DNA of 64,000 bases from Neostapfia colusana. Taxonomy: Eukaryota > Streptophyta > Magnoliopsida > Poales > Poaceae. The notes beneath the pieces were generated by a model. It was not told where the DNA came from. It saw nothing but the letters and a program-made list of their open reading frames with translations, and did no database searches. This document shows positions 19,976 through 32,500 of this stretch, piece after piece; position 1 is the stretch's first letter; the number at the start of each line of letters is the position of its first letter. The stretch is from NCBI GenBank assembly GCA_030760725.1, contig JASWHV010000013.1:42256699-42320698 (forward strand), given 5' to 3'. The position numbers and the translations under genes are program-made.

Positions 19976-22607
19976 TGTGCCACCCGGTTCCGAAAATAGA
20001 ACCAAGTGAATGCATATGTGCGCCCAGGATGTTCATCACACATACACATGTACTCCACAAACTGAATTCAGAATATAACGACAAATAAATAGTGTTTAAG
20101 AACTTTATTACAATGACTCAATGTCTTACTCATGAATATCTAACTTATTCTTGCAGCGGAAGACTCTACACGACAGCGGAAAGTGACTAAAACAGCAGGC
20201 TCCAACTTCAACTCCACAGGCATGTTGACGGTAGTGCGCACGCCTAGTACTCCACATGTTCCTCGAAGTACTCTTCTCCTGTAGCTGATGTATATGTGGG
20301 AATGCAAGAGTGGGTACATGTCGTACCCAGCAAGTGCGGGAAAAGTATGACATGTAGCTTACAACAAGGTAGGCAATAAAAAGGCTCATTGCAGCAAGCA
20401 AATTTTATTTCATAAAAATGGTAAAAACAGCAACTATCTCTAGGTGAGTTCAATCCCATCATAACCAAATTAATCAACAACATTCCTTCATAATAATTCA
20501 CCATCTATCATGTCTCAACCAGCCATTAATCTTTCTCAAGTTCATCTCATACTCATAAATATTCATATCCATCTCATTTTCATATAACTGAAACCAAATT
20601 CATTGTCATGACTCAAAACAGTCATAAAACCAATCCCAATGACCATACCACAACCATACCGAATAACCATCCCAAGTTTTTCCTCTAATCATCGAAGTTG
20701 TCCAGGTGCTTGTAACCGGAAGCACGGCTATCATTATGATAGTTTTACACTTTGCAGAGGTGGCACCACTTTACCCACAAGTTCGTTATATCGTCACCCG
20801 TCGGCGACTAGAAAGAACCTCCATTATACCAGTGCACAACCGTCAGTGTAGGGCCAAGAGATCAAAAAATAGCCTTTACAAAAGGGGCTACTAGGATGTA
20901 CGGACCCACTGAGGTTTCACCGGCAGGCTCGAATCTCCATTCTCCCACCCACAGGCCCCCTCTTGTGCCATGCAGTTCCCAGGGCAGTCCCTCTTGACAC
21001 CCGGTCCCCGCACCATCCAACGGTCCATAACAAGCTAGAAGCATACCTAATTAGTCAGCTAAGCCGCACCCATATTTGGCCTTGTGGTGGCACTGTTTTT
21101 CTGCCATGTGCTCGCACGAACCGGTCCTTAGATCTACGGCAAGTAAACCACCATCTCATTCCGCAACATCCACGAACCAAGCTCGCCTAGATGTCCCCGA
21201 TTTCATGCTCATTAACATCATCAAGTTCTCATCATCATTATTCATATGAGTGCAGTAGCTAACCATGTTTTACTTCAGCTTCCCGTATCCCGTAAATTAA
21301 GTGAAGCAAAAAGGAGAAACGACCATCATGTTGACAAAACTAGTAAACTCCTCTAAAAAGGGTGTCCCATCATGTTGATTCAAGCAAACGAGTTTTCGCA
21401 AACAAAACAGTTTCGAAACATGGGATCAATGTGGTCAAGGGGCACTTGCCTTACTCCCGTGGTTCGTGTTGCTTAAGCGTCTCGATGTCTTGGTGCTGTA
21501 GTTCCTCGTAGACGGCCTCTTGATCTTTTCCTTCTACTTATGACCACGCACATACAAAATTTACAGCAATCAATCATCATGCACAATCTTTACTCAAGAT
21601 GCAGTAGGGTAGAAGAATGCAAATCCTATAGTGCAGTTTTATAAAACCAGTTTGTACGTATTCTTGCATGTTTTAGTAGGCTTTCATGGGTTTTTATGAT
21701 GAACAAGGGTGTAGGGATCAAGTGTGGACGTGGTGATGATCTTTACACAAGATGTAGATCAATTCCACCGTCAGAAATCGATTAAAACATGATCTGTCCA
21801 CACGTGAAAGTTTCTGCTCAAAGGGGAAGAAGAAAATGGATGCGTAGAAACAGAGGCGACATCATAAGATGGGTAATGAAGACCTACCTCACTTCCTCCT
21901 TGTGGCATGGCCTTTCTCCTAGCAACGGCAGCAGTGGGGGATTATTCATGGAAAATTATGGTAGGACAGATCGTCGGGCTTCTTCTCCGGTGACGACGAG
22001 GCGTGACGGGGCTCGACGGCAGGGCTCTTCGGCGGGGCTCGTCGGCAGGGCTCACCGGCGACCAAACTCCGGCAGGGGGGTGGCCAACTCGGCGAGTTGG
22101 GAGGGCAGGCAACTCGGCGAGAGAGAAGGAGGGATGCGGCCAAGGTGTAGAGGGGGGGCTGGGGCGCTGTATTTATAAGAGAAAAAAGAAGAGTCCTAGT
22201 CCAATTGGAACTCAACCAAAGAGTCCTAGTCCAATTGGGACTCAACCAAAGAGTCCTAGGGGTTTTCCCCCTCTAGGGCTGCACCCAAATGGAGGAAAAA
22301 TTCCCCCCAAATGTGGGGGAAATTCCCCCTTGGGTAATTTGGGGAATTTGGGAGAAATTTGGGGAAATTTGGTGACGGCTCAATTCAGCTATCTTATTTC
22401 CATTTCTCTCCATTTCTATGTCCCTTTCTCCATTTCTATATTCCCCTCTCCATTTCTATGGTTATTTCTCCATTTCTATGGTTCTTTCTCCATTTCTATT
22501 GTTCTTTCTTCATTTCTAGGGTTCTTTCTCCATTTCTACTTCTTTTCAAATGCTTCTCTACATGAAAAATGTATGCAATGCATGGTAGTGAAATTGAAGG
22601 TGTTACA
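19976..22607 (-). repeat. 3' LTR of E4 (L2b, 2632 bp)
   Basis: On the minus strand it starts TGTAACACC at 22607, next to the polypurine tract, and ends at 19976. A TATA-like box (TATAAATA on the minus strand) lies at 22170-22177. It holds two short tandem arrays: a 27-bp unit with A-G-T-C-C-T-A-G-T-C-C-A-A-T-T-G-G (about 22195-22260, just over two copies) and a unit of about 20 bp built on C-T-C-C-A-T-T-T-C-T-A-T (about 22400-22540). The core module lies at about 20705-20740. It is about 140 bp shorter than L2c, largely through fewer G-C-T-C-G-A-C-G-G minisatellite copies. It faces L2a across about 1 kb as an inverted repeat. Confidence 0.9.
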
Positions 22608-25600
22608 AACCTACCCCCTTAAAATGAATCTCGCCTTTGAGATTCGATAGAGTGGAGAAAAGATGGGGGAATTCTGCCTTGAGATCTTCCTCACGCTCCC
22701 ATGTAGTTTCAGCTTCCGTGTGATGGCTCCATTGTACCTTGCACCAACGGATCACTTTATTTCTCATGACCGTTTCCTTCACGTCCAAGATTTTGACGGG
22801 GTGTTCCGTGTAGGTCAGGTCCTCTTGAAGCTCTAGCTCATCCATCGGTACTTGTTCTTCTGGTACTCTTAAGCATTTTTTGATCTGACATACGTGAAAC
22901 ACGTCGTGCATGTTGGAGAGGTGCGTTGGCAGCAGTAGTTGATCGGCTACCTCTCCTCGCTTGCCCTAAATAATGAATGGCCCGATGTAGCAAGGTGCTA
23001 TCTTGCCCTTGACGTTGAACAGTCGTTGGCCTCGGATAGGCGACACCTTAAGATACACGAAGCCTCCAACTTCGAAGGTCAATCTTCTTTACCTATTGTC
23101 CGCATAACCCTTTTGTCGTGACTGAGCGGCCTTCATGTTTTCACGTATCATCTGGACTTGCTTTTCGGTGTCTTCCAGCACTTCGAGTCCGAATACTTGG
23201 CTTTCTCCGGTCTCATTCCAGAACAGCGGCGTTCTACACCGTCTACAGTACAATGCTTCAAAAGGTAACATCTTCAAGCAGGCTTGGTACCTGTTGTTGT
23301 ATGAGAATTCAGCATACGGCAAGCTCCTATCCCAACTACGCCCATGCTTCAAGGCGCAAGCTCTTAACATGTCTTCAAAAATCTGATTTGTTCTCTCAGT
23401 TTGCCCGTCGGTTTGAGGGTGATATGTAGAGCTTAAATTCAACCGTGTACCCATGGCTTCATGCAACTTCTTCCAGAACCTAGAGGTAAATTGAGAACCT
23501 CGATCTGAAACTATCCTCTTTGGAACTCCATGGCGACACACAATTTGCTCCATATACAGCTCGGCTAGTTGGGCGACAGTGTACTTGGTTCTAACAGGAA
23601 GGAAGTGGGCTGTTTTTGTCAATCGGTCCACGATAACCCAAATGGAGTCATAGACGGACTGAGTACGAGGGAATCCAACTATGAAATCCATGCTGATGTC
23701 TTCACACTTCCACTCGGGTACTTTTAATGGCTGCAACAATACAGCGGGCCTTTGATGTTCGGCCTTCACTCGTTGGCACGTGTCGCGTAAGGTGACATAT
23801 TCAGCAATATCCCTTTTCACACCATCCCACTAATAGCATGTTTTCAGATCCTTGTACATCTTTGTACAGCCGGGATGTATGGAATAAGGTGAGTCATGTG
23901 CCTACTTTAGTATCATGTCGCGGATGTGCTTCACGTTAGACACACAAATCCTTTTCCCTAACCAAAGTGTGCCCTTCTCGTGTTCCTTGAAATCCTTTTC
24001 TATGCCTTGTCGGATTCTTTCCTTGATTTCCTTTATTTCTTCATCCATTGCTTGCCCATCTCGTATCTCTTGTTCCAGCATTGATTTCAGTTCTATCACC
24101 TCCATCTCGTTCAAGAATCCGAGATGCAACCACTCAAACTCCTTACGCAGCTCGGGTGGCAGCTCCTGAACCGTGAGTAGATGACATGCTACTTTTCGGC
24201 TCAACGCATCAGCTACTACGTTGGCCTTTCTAGGGTGATAGTTGATTCCAACATCATAATCCTTGATGAGTTCCAACCATCGACGTTGCCGCAAATTCAG
24301 ATCCGTTTGCGTGAATATATACTTGAGTATTTTGTGATCCGTATAGATCTCACATCGGTGGCCAGGGATATAATGTCTCCAAATCTTCAAGGCATGTACC
24401 ACGGCTGCAAGTTCGAAGTCATGTGTGGGGTCATTCAGCTCATGTTTCTTTAGTTTTCTCGATGCATAGGCTACCACTCGTCCTCCTTGCATGAGCACAT
24501 ATCCAAGCCCTTGTCTTGATGCGTCACAATATATATCGAAACTCTTACTCACGTCCGGCAGTACCAAAACCGGCGCTGTTGTTAATCTCTTCTTTAGCTC
24601 CTCAAAGCTTTCTTGACATGCTGGTGTCTACTGAAATGCTTTCCCTTTCATCAACAATTCCGTTATAGGCTTCGCTATTTTGGAGAAATCCTTGATGAAC
24701 CGGTGGTAGTTTCTACCCATCCCAAGGAAACTCCAAATATCCCTCACATTCTGCGGTTGGTTCCACTTCAGAACATCTCCGACTTTTCCGGGATCAACCG
24801 ATACTCCTCCCTCAGAGATGATGTGGCCTAGGAACGATATCTCCTTTAGCCAAAATTGACACTTGCTGAACTTGGCATACAATTGATGCTCTCGCAGTTT
24901 CTGCAACGTTAACCTCAAGTGCTCCTCGTGTTCTTCCTCGCTCTTTGAATACACCATGATATCGTTGATGAAAACCACGACGAACTTGCTGAAGTAATCC
25001 ATGAAGACCTTATTCATGAGGTACATAAAGTATGCAGGTGCATTTGTTAACCCAAAAGACATAACGGTATATTCATACGAACCATACCGTGTTCAAAATG
25101 CAGTCTTGGGTATGTCGGAGGGCTTAATCTTCAGCTGGAAGTATCCCGACCGAAGATCAATCTTGGAGAAAATTTGGGCACCTTTAATTTTAAATATAAT
25201 AGATCCTCCATGCGGGGCAGCGGGTATTTATTCTTGATCGTCACCTTGTTGAGAGACCTATAGTCCACACACATCCTATTGGTCCCATCTTTCTTGTCTA
25301 CAAAGAGCACGGGGGCTCCCCATGGTGACGAGCTTGGGCGTATAAAACCCTTTTATAGCTGCTCCTGTATTTGCTTCTTGAGCTCCACTGATTCATTAGG
25401 AGGGATCCTATATGGCCTCTTTGCTATAGGTGCAGTTCCGGGTACTAAATCAATGGCAGACTCAATGTCCCGGTCAGGTGGCATACCTGGAAGTTCTTCC
25501 GGGAACACATCTGAATATTCTTGAACCACCGGAATGCTTTCCAATGTCGCTTCTTCGACGTGGTTCAGCACTTCCTTCTCGGTTGCCGGTTGGGCTGCCT

Positions 25601-25790
25601 CGAACTCAATACGAGTACCGTGCTCACTCGTCAACTGCACGATCCTCTGAGCGCATTGAGCCACTCCGTTGTGCTTGCTTAACCAATCCATTCAAAGTAT
25701 TATGTCAATCCCTTGGGAATCCAAGACGATAAGGTTGGCAAGAAAGTCTACCCCCCTTATTTTAATGCTTACTCTCGGAATAGAATTCAG
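22603..25790 (-). pseudogene. pol: E4 pol: protease remnant, reverse transcriptase, RNase H, integrase, chromodomain
   Basis: Reading the minus strand from about 25790: protease C-terminal strand and the G-M-D-W-L-S-K block, the RT start (E-L-P-G-M-P-P-D-R), the RT palm (24628-25062), RNase H (23902-24567, I-Y-C-D-A-S), the integrase core (23089-23820, S-M-D-F-I, V-S-D-R-G-S-Q-F, T-D-G-Q-T-E-R) and a chromodomain (22603-22911, V-Q-W-S-H-H-T with T-T-W-E). Stops and frameshifts separate these pieces. Key residues have changed: the RT catalytic box reads F-I-N-D-I, with Asn for the first Asp, and the integrase zinc finger reads R-D-T-C for C-D-T-C. The element could not encode its own transposition. 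Confidence 0.9.
22608..22621 (-). promoter_or_regulatory. Polypurine tract of E4
   Basis: The minus strand reads TAAGGGGGTAGGTT immediately before the 3' LTR start. One or two pyrimidines interrupt the tract. It overlaps the end of the open chromodomain frame. Confidence 0.8.
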
Positions 25791-25815
25791 AATTGAAAGA
25801 AGTGATTTCCGAACT
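25770..25815 (-). other. Deletion scar: gag and most of protease missing from E4
   Basis: On the minus strand the post-orf0 sequence (C-T-T-G-A-T-G-C-A-T-A-T-A-G-T-T, matched at 38898-38913 in E3) is followed after about 35 unmatched bases by A-G-T-A-A-G-C plus T-T-A-A-A-A-T-A-A-G-G, matched at about 40385 in E3. About 1.4-1.5 kb present in E3 is therefore absent. Confidence 0.8.
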
Positions 25816-26004
25816 ATATGCATCAAGTTGTATGAACTAAACAACTTCTTTTATTAATATCAGCCTATATGAGGATGTGAACAAGTGCCGAAACATCTCA
25901 CATCTCTCTACTATGTGTGGATGTGGACATTCGCCGAGGCGTCCCACAACTCACACCAAGCACACAAACACAAGCAATCATCACAAAAATTCAGCACACC
26001 ATTC

Positions 26005-27036
26005 TTATTCAAACTGCCACGATCTAAGCGTTCTTATTACAACTTTATTCAATGGGGAACCTAAACTTAATCGTGAGAATTGGTGCTGTTCTTGCCGTGT
26101 GACGGGGTGGTCTATACATGGGGGCATGCCATGGTGAGTCAGCAGTCCATGTAGGGATAGATGACGCTGGTGCTCCATTTGCTCCCGCGTTGGCACGAGT
26201 CTCCTCCTATTTTCCAGCAAGTACAGCTTCTTGTGGAGGTAATGAATCTCTTCTTGTGCGCTTTTATAGCGGTTTCCTAACTCCACGAGAAACCTCTGAA
26301 ACTTGTCAGCAGCTTGTGCGTTGGAAAGAGCTCCTCCATAAGGTCCAATGATCTCCCTTGTACCACTCTTCCGATACGGGTACAGCTCAAAAGTAGTGTT
26401 CTCAAGCTGCTCATGGAAGGCGTAGCACAGTCCGGTGAGTGCATCCCATGCGGCATCATCAATAGATTCTGCCCTTGTAGCTCTCCATGTGGGTGTGTAG
26501 TGCCGTGTGATAACCCTACCGTTAGATAGGATGGTTACCTTAGCCTTCCACTTTTCATGTCCGAGATGAGGGACTTTCTTGAGAAGATACTCCGGGTATA
26601 GGCTGCAGCAATACAGAAATTCTTTGAGCTCTCTGGATATGTATCCTCCTTCCATTCCGTTGGACCAAAATTTCTGAACTGAATGGTTGCCCCGTTCATC
26701 ACCTTCATTATTGGTCTTAGAAGGGGTGGCTCCTCTTTAGATTCATCTTCTCCCGACATAGCTTCATGAGCTCCACGGGTGTAAGCCCGCGTGAAACTAC
26801 TCCTGAGGTGCGTACCAATGCCGCTCTTGTGGATCATCCTCCATGTCATCTTTGAATGGTTCCACCTCTTCCGGATCCTCTTCCTAATGCATAGAGCTAT
26901 TGACATCATCTTCATCATGAGGTTCCATCTTCACCTCCTCCCAATATGGTCCATCGGACACCTCAATGGGGTTAAGTGCACTCCCACGTGGTGGTGGACG
27001 AGTCCTTATGCGTGTTGTCCTCCTAATCATCAGCAT
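26005..27036 (-). pseudogene. Pre-gag ORF (orf0) of E4, broken
   Basis: It begins at the ATG at 27036 in the same context as E3 (A-T-A-G before ATG) and has the same opening block R-T-R-P-P-P and W-E-E-V-K-M-E-P. In-frame TAG codons occur at 26884-26886 and 26797-26799, and a 2-nt length change near 26780 shifts the frame. From about 26655 to 26005 the frame is open and gives the conserved C-S-L-Y-P-E-Y block, L-T-G-L-C-Y-A-F-H-E-Q-L-E-N, G-A-L-S-N-A-Q and the helix F-L-V-E-L-G-N-R-Y with heptad-like Leu. This copy shows what followed the E4 insertion point in E3. The function is unknown. Confidence 0.82.
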
Positions 27037-27286
27037 CTATAAGAAATGAGAAACTTTAGAGAAGGAAGAAAATAGCTCCAAAACTTCAGGAGCTATGAAG
27101 CAAGAAAGCAAAAGTATTGCTATCCAAAAGAAGAGAAAAATAGGGGCTTAAAATAGCACTTTGCGGTGGCTGAATTGACAAGTAAAGTGCAGCAGCAAGA
27201 AATTTTTGAAAATATCAGTTTAGAGGGGTGTTCCTATGTGTTTTAGAGTGTCCATTCTACCTAGGCTTGCATCCTACGGTCAACGT

Positions 27287-27300
27287 GGCTCTGATACCAA
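27287..27300 (-). promoter_or_regulatory. Primer binding site of E4 (perfect)
   Basis: The minus strand reads TTGGTATCAGAGCC, the full plant initiator tRNA-Met primer site, two bases inside the LTR end at 27303. Confidence 0.95.
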
Positions 27301-27302
27301 TT

Positions 27303-28574
27303 TGTGACACCCGGTTCCGAAAATAGAACCAAGTGAATGCATATGTGTGCCCAGGATGTTCATCACACATAGAAATGTACTCCACAAACTGAATTCAGAA
27401 TATAACCACGAATAAATAGTATTTAAGTACTTTATTACAATGACTCAATATCTTACCCATGAATATCTAATTTATTCTTGCGGCGGAAGACTCTAAACGA
27501 CAGTGAAAAGTGACCAAAACAGCAGGCTCCAACTTCAACTCCACAAGCATGTTGATGGTAGTGCGCACGCCTAGTACTCCACACGTTCCTCGAAGTACTC
27601 TTCTCCTGTAGCTGATGTATATGTGGGAATGCAAGGGTGAGTACATGTCGTACTCAGCAAGTAAGGGAAAAGTATGACATGTTGCTTACAACAAGGTAGG
27701 CAATAGAAAGGCTCTTTGCAGCAAGTAAATTTTATTTCATAAAAATGGTAAAAAAGCAACTATCTCTAGGTGAGTTCAATCCCATCATAACCAAATTAAT
27801 CATCAACATTACTTCATCATAATTCACCATCTATGATGGCTCAACCAGCCATTAATCTTTCTCAAGTTCATCTCATACTTATAAATATTCATATCCATCT
27901 CATTTTCATATAACCGAAACAAAATTCATTGTCATGACTCAAAACAGTCCCAAAACCAATCCCAATGACCATACCACAACCATACCGAATAAGCATCCCA
28001 GGTTTTGCCTCTAATCATGGATGTTGTCCAGGTGCTTTTAACCAGAAGCACGGCTATCATGATAGTTTTACACTCTGTAGAGGTGGCACCACTTTACCCA
28101 CAAGTTCGTGATTTCGTCACCCGTCGGTCACTAGAAAGAACCTCCACTATACCAGTACACAACTGTCGGTGTATGGCCAAGAGATCATAAAATAGCCTTT
28201 ACAAAGGGGCTACTCGGATGTACGAACCCACTGAGGTTTCACCGGCAGCCTCGAATCTCCATTCTCCCACTCACGGGCCCCCTCTTGTGCCATGCAGTTC
28301 CCAGGGCAGTCCCCATCGACACCCATTCCCCGCACCATCCAACGGTCCATAACAAGCTAGCAACACACCTAATTAGTCAGCTAAGCCGCACGCATATTTG
28401 GCCTTGTGGTGGCACTGTTTTCCTGGCATGTGCTCGCATGAACCGGTCCTTAGATCTACGGCAAGTAAACCACCATCTCATTCAGCAACATCCACGAACC
28501 AAGCTTGCCTAGATCTCCCCGATTTCATGCTCATTAACATCATCAAGTTCCCATCATCATTATTCATATGAGTG
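27303..28574 (-). repeat. 5' LTR of E4, 3' piece (L2c)
   Basis: This is the end of the L2c LTR on the minus strand, next to the PBS. It matches 19976-21246 closely. It is broken at 28574 by S2; GAGTG at 28570-28574 is repeated at 32501-32505. The core module lies at about 28030-28065. Confidence 0.92.
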
Positions 28575-31500
28575 TATAAGGGCCTAAGTTTTTGCACACA
28601 TCCAAAGTGTTCATCACACCACACACACCTCATTTGAGGACAACTTATGAACACATTTGAAGAGCAAGAAACCACAATCAATATGGTCATTAGAGGATGA
28701 ACTCACAAAATGCAAAAGTGGTATTTCCCACATGCATCATATAGGGCTCAGCATATGAAAAACTCCTATACCTTGATAGGAATGCTCGTGCCAACTTTCA
28801 CGCAGATCCAAAACCTTTTGAGGTATTTTTGAATATAATTGGAAAGAGGCTAGTTTGAACTCAAATTCAAATTCAAACTCCTTTCATCCCATGAATTCAA
28901 AAGTGGGATTCACATTCACAATCAGCACATTTTTGTGAGCTTACACACCAATTTTCACACCATTTGGAGTTGATCTTGACATGAGCCAAGTTTAGCAAAT
29001 TCAAATTCAATTTGAATTTCAAACTGCATATTTGCTATAAATATATTCAAACACCTAACAATTTGAATTCTATCAAATTCAAATGGGCATTTGGTGGATA
29101 ATTCAAATTGCAAAGGGTATTAGGGGTATTACTGTTTAGAGCAGTAGGAAAATTGAATTTCAGAGGTTAAAACTAGGGGTGGGCCCCACTTGTCAGCCCC
29201 ACAAGCGAGTTAACCGACTGAGAAACCTGGGGCTCGGGTCTTGGGCGCGCACACGCGGGCGCTACGGCGCTGCTCGCCCCTGCCACCTCCTGATCGGCGA
29301 TCCCAGCTGCCAACCGACGACCCCAGCTCGTTATCCTCCAGTCCCAGACGCCACAACGTTGTCTCACCTCTGTTCCGACGCCTCCTCGCGCTGGAAACCC
29401 GAAGAGAGCCGCCGCACCCCCGAAACCACAACCCCGCTGTCGACTGGCCAAAATCATCCCCCCACCGTGAGCTGAGGCCACAAACGGCAGCGCCGACCTT
29501 TGCTCGACGTGCTCCAACCCTCAGCTGCTCGTGATCAGCTTTGCTCGAGCTTTTCCGAGCCGATCATTCACTGCTCTGTTCACTCCGAAGCGCCCCTGAC
29601 TTGACACCTTCGCCCTAGCAGCTCCAAGCTTCTCCGGTGCAGAAAAATGGTCTCTGAGGTTAGCATCGAGGTCTAGTAGCTTCCCCCGCACTCCCTGGCT
29701 CTCTCTTAGCATCGGCTAGCCGGAATTTTAGGTTTTCCGAGGATCGCCGGATTTAACCGAAGCCCACAAGAACTCAAAATTCATCTCGCATGGTTGATCA
29801 TGCCCAAAGCTGGTCGAGCTAGAGCATCTAGAGTTCCTCATGACCATCCTGACCAAAAGCCACGAAGAAACATTCATCCAACGGGCTGAGCAACGCAAAC
29901 TCGCCACCGCCGGCCGAAATGGCCCTGGTCGCTGTTGAGCTCATAGCTCCGGTCATTTTCCGTGCGGTTTGAGCGCACCAACAGTTTCCTCGAACTGCAG
30001 TTGTACTTTACGGCCGCTACGGGCATCGAGATAGGCATGAAACGCGTTGGTCATCATCGGCGCCGCACCACTGATCGCCGTCGTCGATGCCAACTGGGTT
30101 TCCGGCGATGGCATGCTGCACCACCTTGTTCGGCAGTAGGGCTTGGTCTGAGGGGTGGGTAGCGCGAAAGATCACCAGGAATGGTCCACCTTAGCCGGAG
30201 AACGGACCATGCCACGGCCTCTGTCCGTCACGCGCTCGGGCGCCGGCGGGAGGTTTAAGACGATGCTGTGCGGTGGGCCCGGCTGTCAGCCGTTTAAACT
30301 TTTCTCCGATTTTCAGTTTTAGTTCAACTTCAAACCCACATAACTTTTGCTAGGAAACTCAAAAATCGAGTGAACCAAATTTTGTTGGATTCAGCTCTCT
30401 GAGTACTTCCCAACAAATCAAGTTTCACTTTGTGAAAATCCTTATTTCTCCAGAATTAATTCTTCAAAATTTAAACTGTTTAGAATTTTAACTGGGGAAC
30501 CCTTTGAAGGAAAATTCTGAAATTTGGCCATGATGTTCATAATATCCCTGAACTACCATAAAAATTTCAGATCCATTTGAGCTCATTTGATCCACCTAAT
30601 GGTGTGATTAATAAAACTGTTCCAGAGAAAATGGAAAATGTCCAGAAACATTTTCAGATTTTCCCTGAAATTGTTTAGCTCATATCTTTGGCTAGGAGTC
30701 TTTAAATTAGGTGAAACCAACTCCACTAGAACCCTCTGAAAATCTAGTTTTCATAAAGTCATGGCTTGCTCCATGAAAGTCCCTAGAACACCCTAAGAGC
30801 TCCAGTTAAGGTCAAGTACACAATTATTTGTGGAGAGCTCAAATGAGCTTTTCTGCAAATGAAACTTGGTCAAGTCTCTGTTTAGGTAGTATCCAAACCA
30901 CAGTAAAAATTTCAGAGTCATTGGGCCTGTCTGGTAAGGCTTATAGTCTTCACAAATTCAACTTTAATTTAAATGCATTCAAATTGATACATATATGTAT
31001 TTATCTCATGTAGTTGCTAAGGTTGAGGAGGAGCCTGAAGTCTTAGACTTCATCACTCCAGAGGAACAGCTAGCCTACGACTAACAGCAGCAAGCAAGCT
31101 CCTGTTTGCATTAGCCTTTTTACAAATTCTACTGTTTTGAGAACTTACTTTGAGCACCCACTTAAATTTTGCATTAGTCTTGATTGAAAACCCAAATGCA
31201 TTGCCAAGAAAACCCTGGGTTTGGCTTAGGTTTGTAAACCTCGATTAGCTACTGCGATGCTAGGATAGTGAGGATTCAGTACAAGTCGAGTAGTTGGAAC
31301 TGCTCGCGAGAATAGGCTAGAGGCACACTACTCGGGTAAAGGTAGCAAATGAAACACATGGAAAGAAAAATGAGACCGAGCGGAGGGTAAGGGCAGCAGG
31401 ACGTTGGGGCCTGGGTGCCATAGCTCTGCTTGTGTTGATTGAGGACCGAGCCGTGTGCGGGCCTGTTGAACAAGCTAGAACAGTGCCGAAGACCTACCGG

Positions 31501-32500
31501 ATATATGGGAACCGGGAAACTGATGTAATTCGGGTAGCTGGGTGTTGAGGCATTGCTTGTCGTCCAGAGGGTAGGTTGAGAGATTGAGGTGTAAATCGGC
31601 TGGCGGCACTGCAGATGCGCGCGTAGAGACCTCTTGCATGGGATGATAGGACCGGTTCAACATTTGGCTGACGGATGAAAGGTGGCCGCGTACGACGTCC
31701 GTGATGGTTGCTGTAGGCAACATCGAGTATGGGCATACGTGACGGGTTATTCGGGTAACCCTGCAGTTGTAAATCGATTATAATCACCGTCCCTCGCGGT
31801 CAGTGAGTACCACTTGTTCACTGTACCGTGACGTAGAAAGAACAGGCTAGAGTCATGTAAAAATTGCTGATTGAAAGCTATACCTTCATTGTTAATGACT
31901 CACTGTAGTTTAGAGCGAATTAAAGTTTTTTTCGAACTTGGGCAAAGTACATGAGAGAAATCTGTTTCTTGTTTGATTGCGGCTCTCTCATGTGCCTTAG
32001 CGTGAGGTTCTCCACAACTGCTGCTAAAACTTGAAAGTATGGTTCAAATAATTAGGCGAGTCCTTTGCGACTTATTTACCTCATATACCCTGAATCCCTC
32101 ATGTAGAAGTTTTATGTATAGGAGAGACGAGTCAGACTTGCTGAGCCATCATGCTCACTGCTTGTGTTTGAAGCTTTTGCAGGGTGTTATGAGGAAGGGA
32201 CTTCCGAGGAGGAGACGGAACCCTAAGAGGGAAACCCCGTTGAGTGGGAGTCGTGCACACCACCGTGTTAGTGTGCGGGTGTGCTAGCGGGGACAAGTTC
32301 ACGGGCTGAACTTGAACTCGATGCGTAGTCTACGCCCGTGAGTGTAGACTGAACATATTTTGTTGTAAAAATGTTCATAACCTCGTTTATATAATAAAAC
32401 TTTGCTTCCGCTTGGTATCTTTGATGTGCGTTATCCGGTGATGTGCAACGCAGCACCCCTTAGCGTGATCCTAGCTCGACGAGGCCGTGAGGCCCTCGTA
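28575..32500 (+). repeat. S2: solo LTR of family L1 (3926 bp) inside E4's 5' LTR (TSD GAGTG)
   Basis: Perfect target duplications lie at 28570-28574 and 32501-32505, and L2c resumes exactly where it left off. The sequence is family L1, like E1's LTR in the opposite orientation. It starts TATAAGGGCC where E1 has TGTAAGGGCC, and ends C-G-T-A where E1 has T-G-T-C-A, so both terminal dinucleotides have decayed by transitions. It contains the A-A-T-T-T-G-A-A-T-T cluster (about 28990-29110), a GC-rich promoter block (about 29180-30290), the core module (about 31755-31815), AATAAA-like signals before the C-T-T-C-C-G-C motif (about 32390-32412) and the terminal hairpin (32437-32457, one mismatch). 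Nothing internal is present, so it is a solo LTR. Confidence 0.9.

Noticed and set aside
22195..22540. CRISPR-like short regular repeats
   Set aside because: Units are directly adjacent without unique spacers, sit in an LTR promoter region, and recur in the partner LTR; the sequence is clearly eukaryotic.
28573..28574. TG two bases upstream as the start of S2
   Set aside because: That boundary leaves only an imperfect target duplication. Starting at 28575 gives a perfect GAGTG duplication and aligns with the start of E1's LTR.
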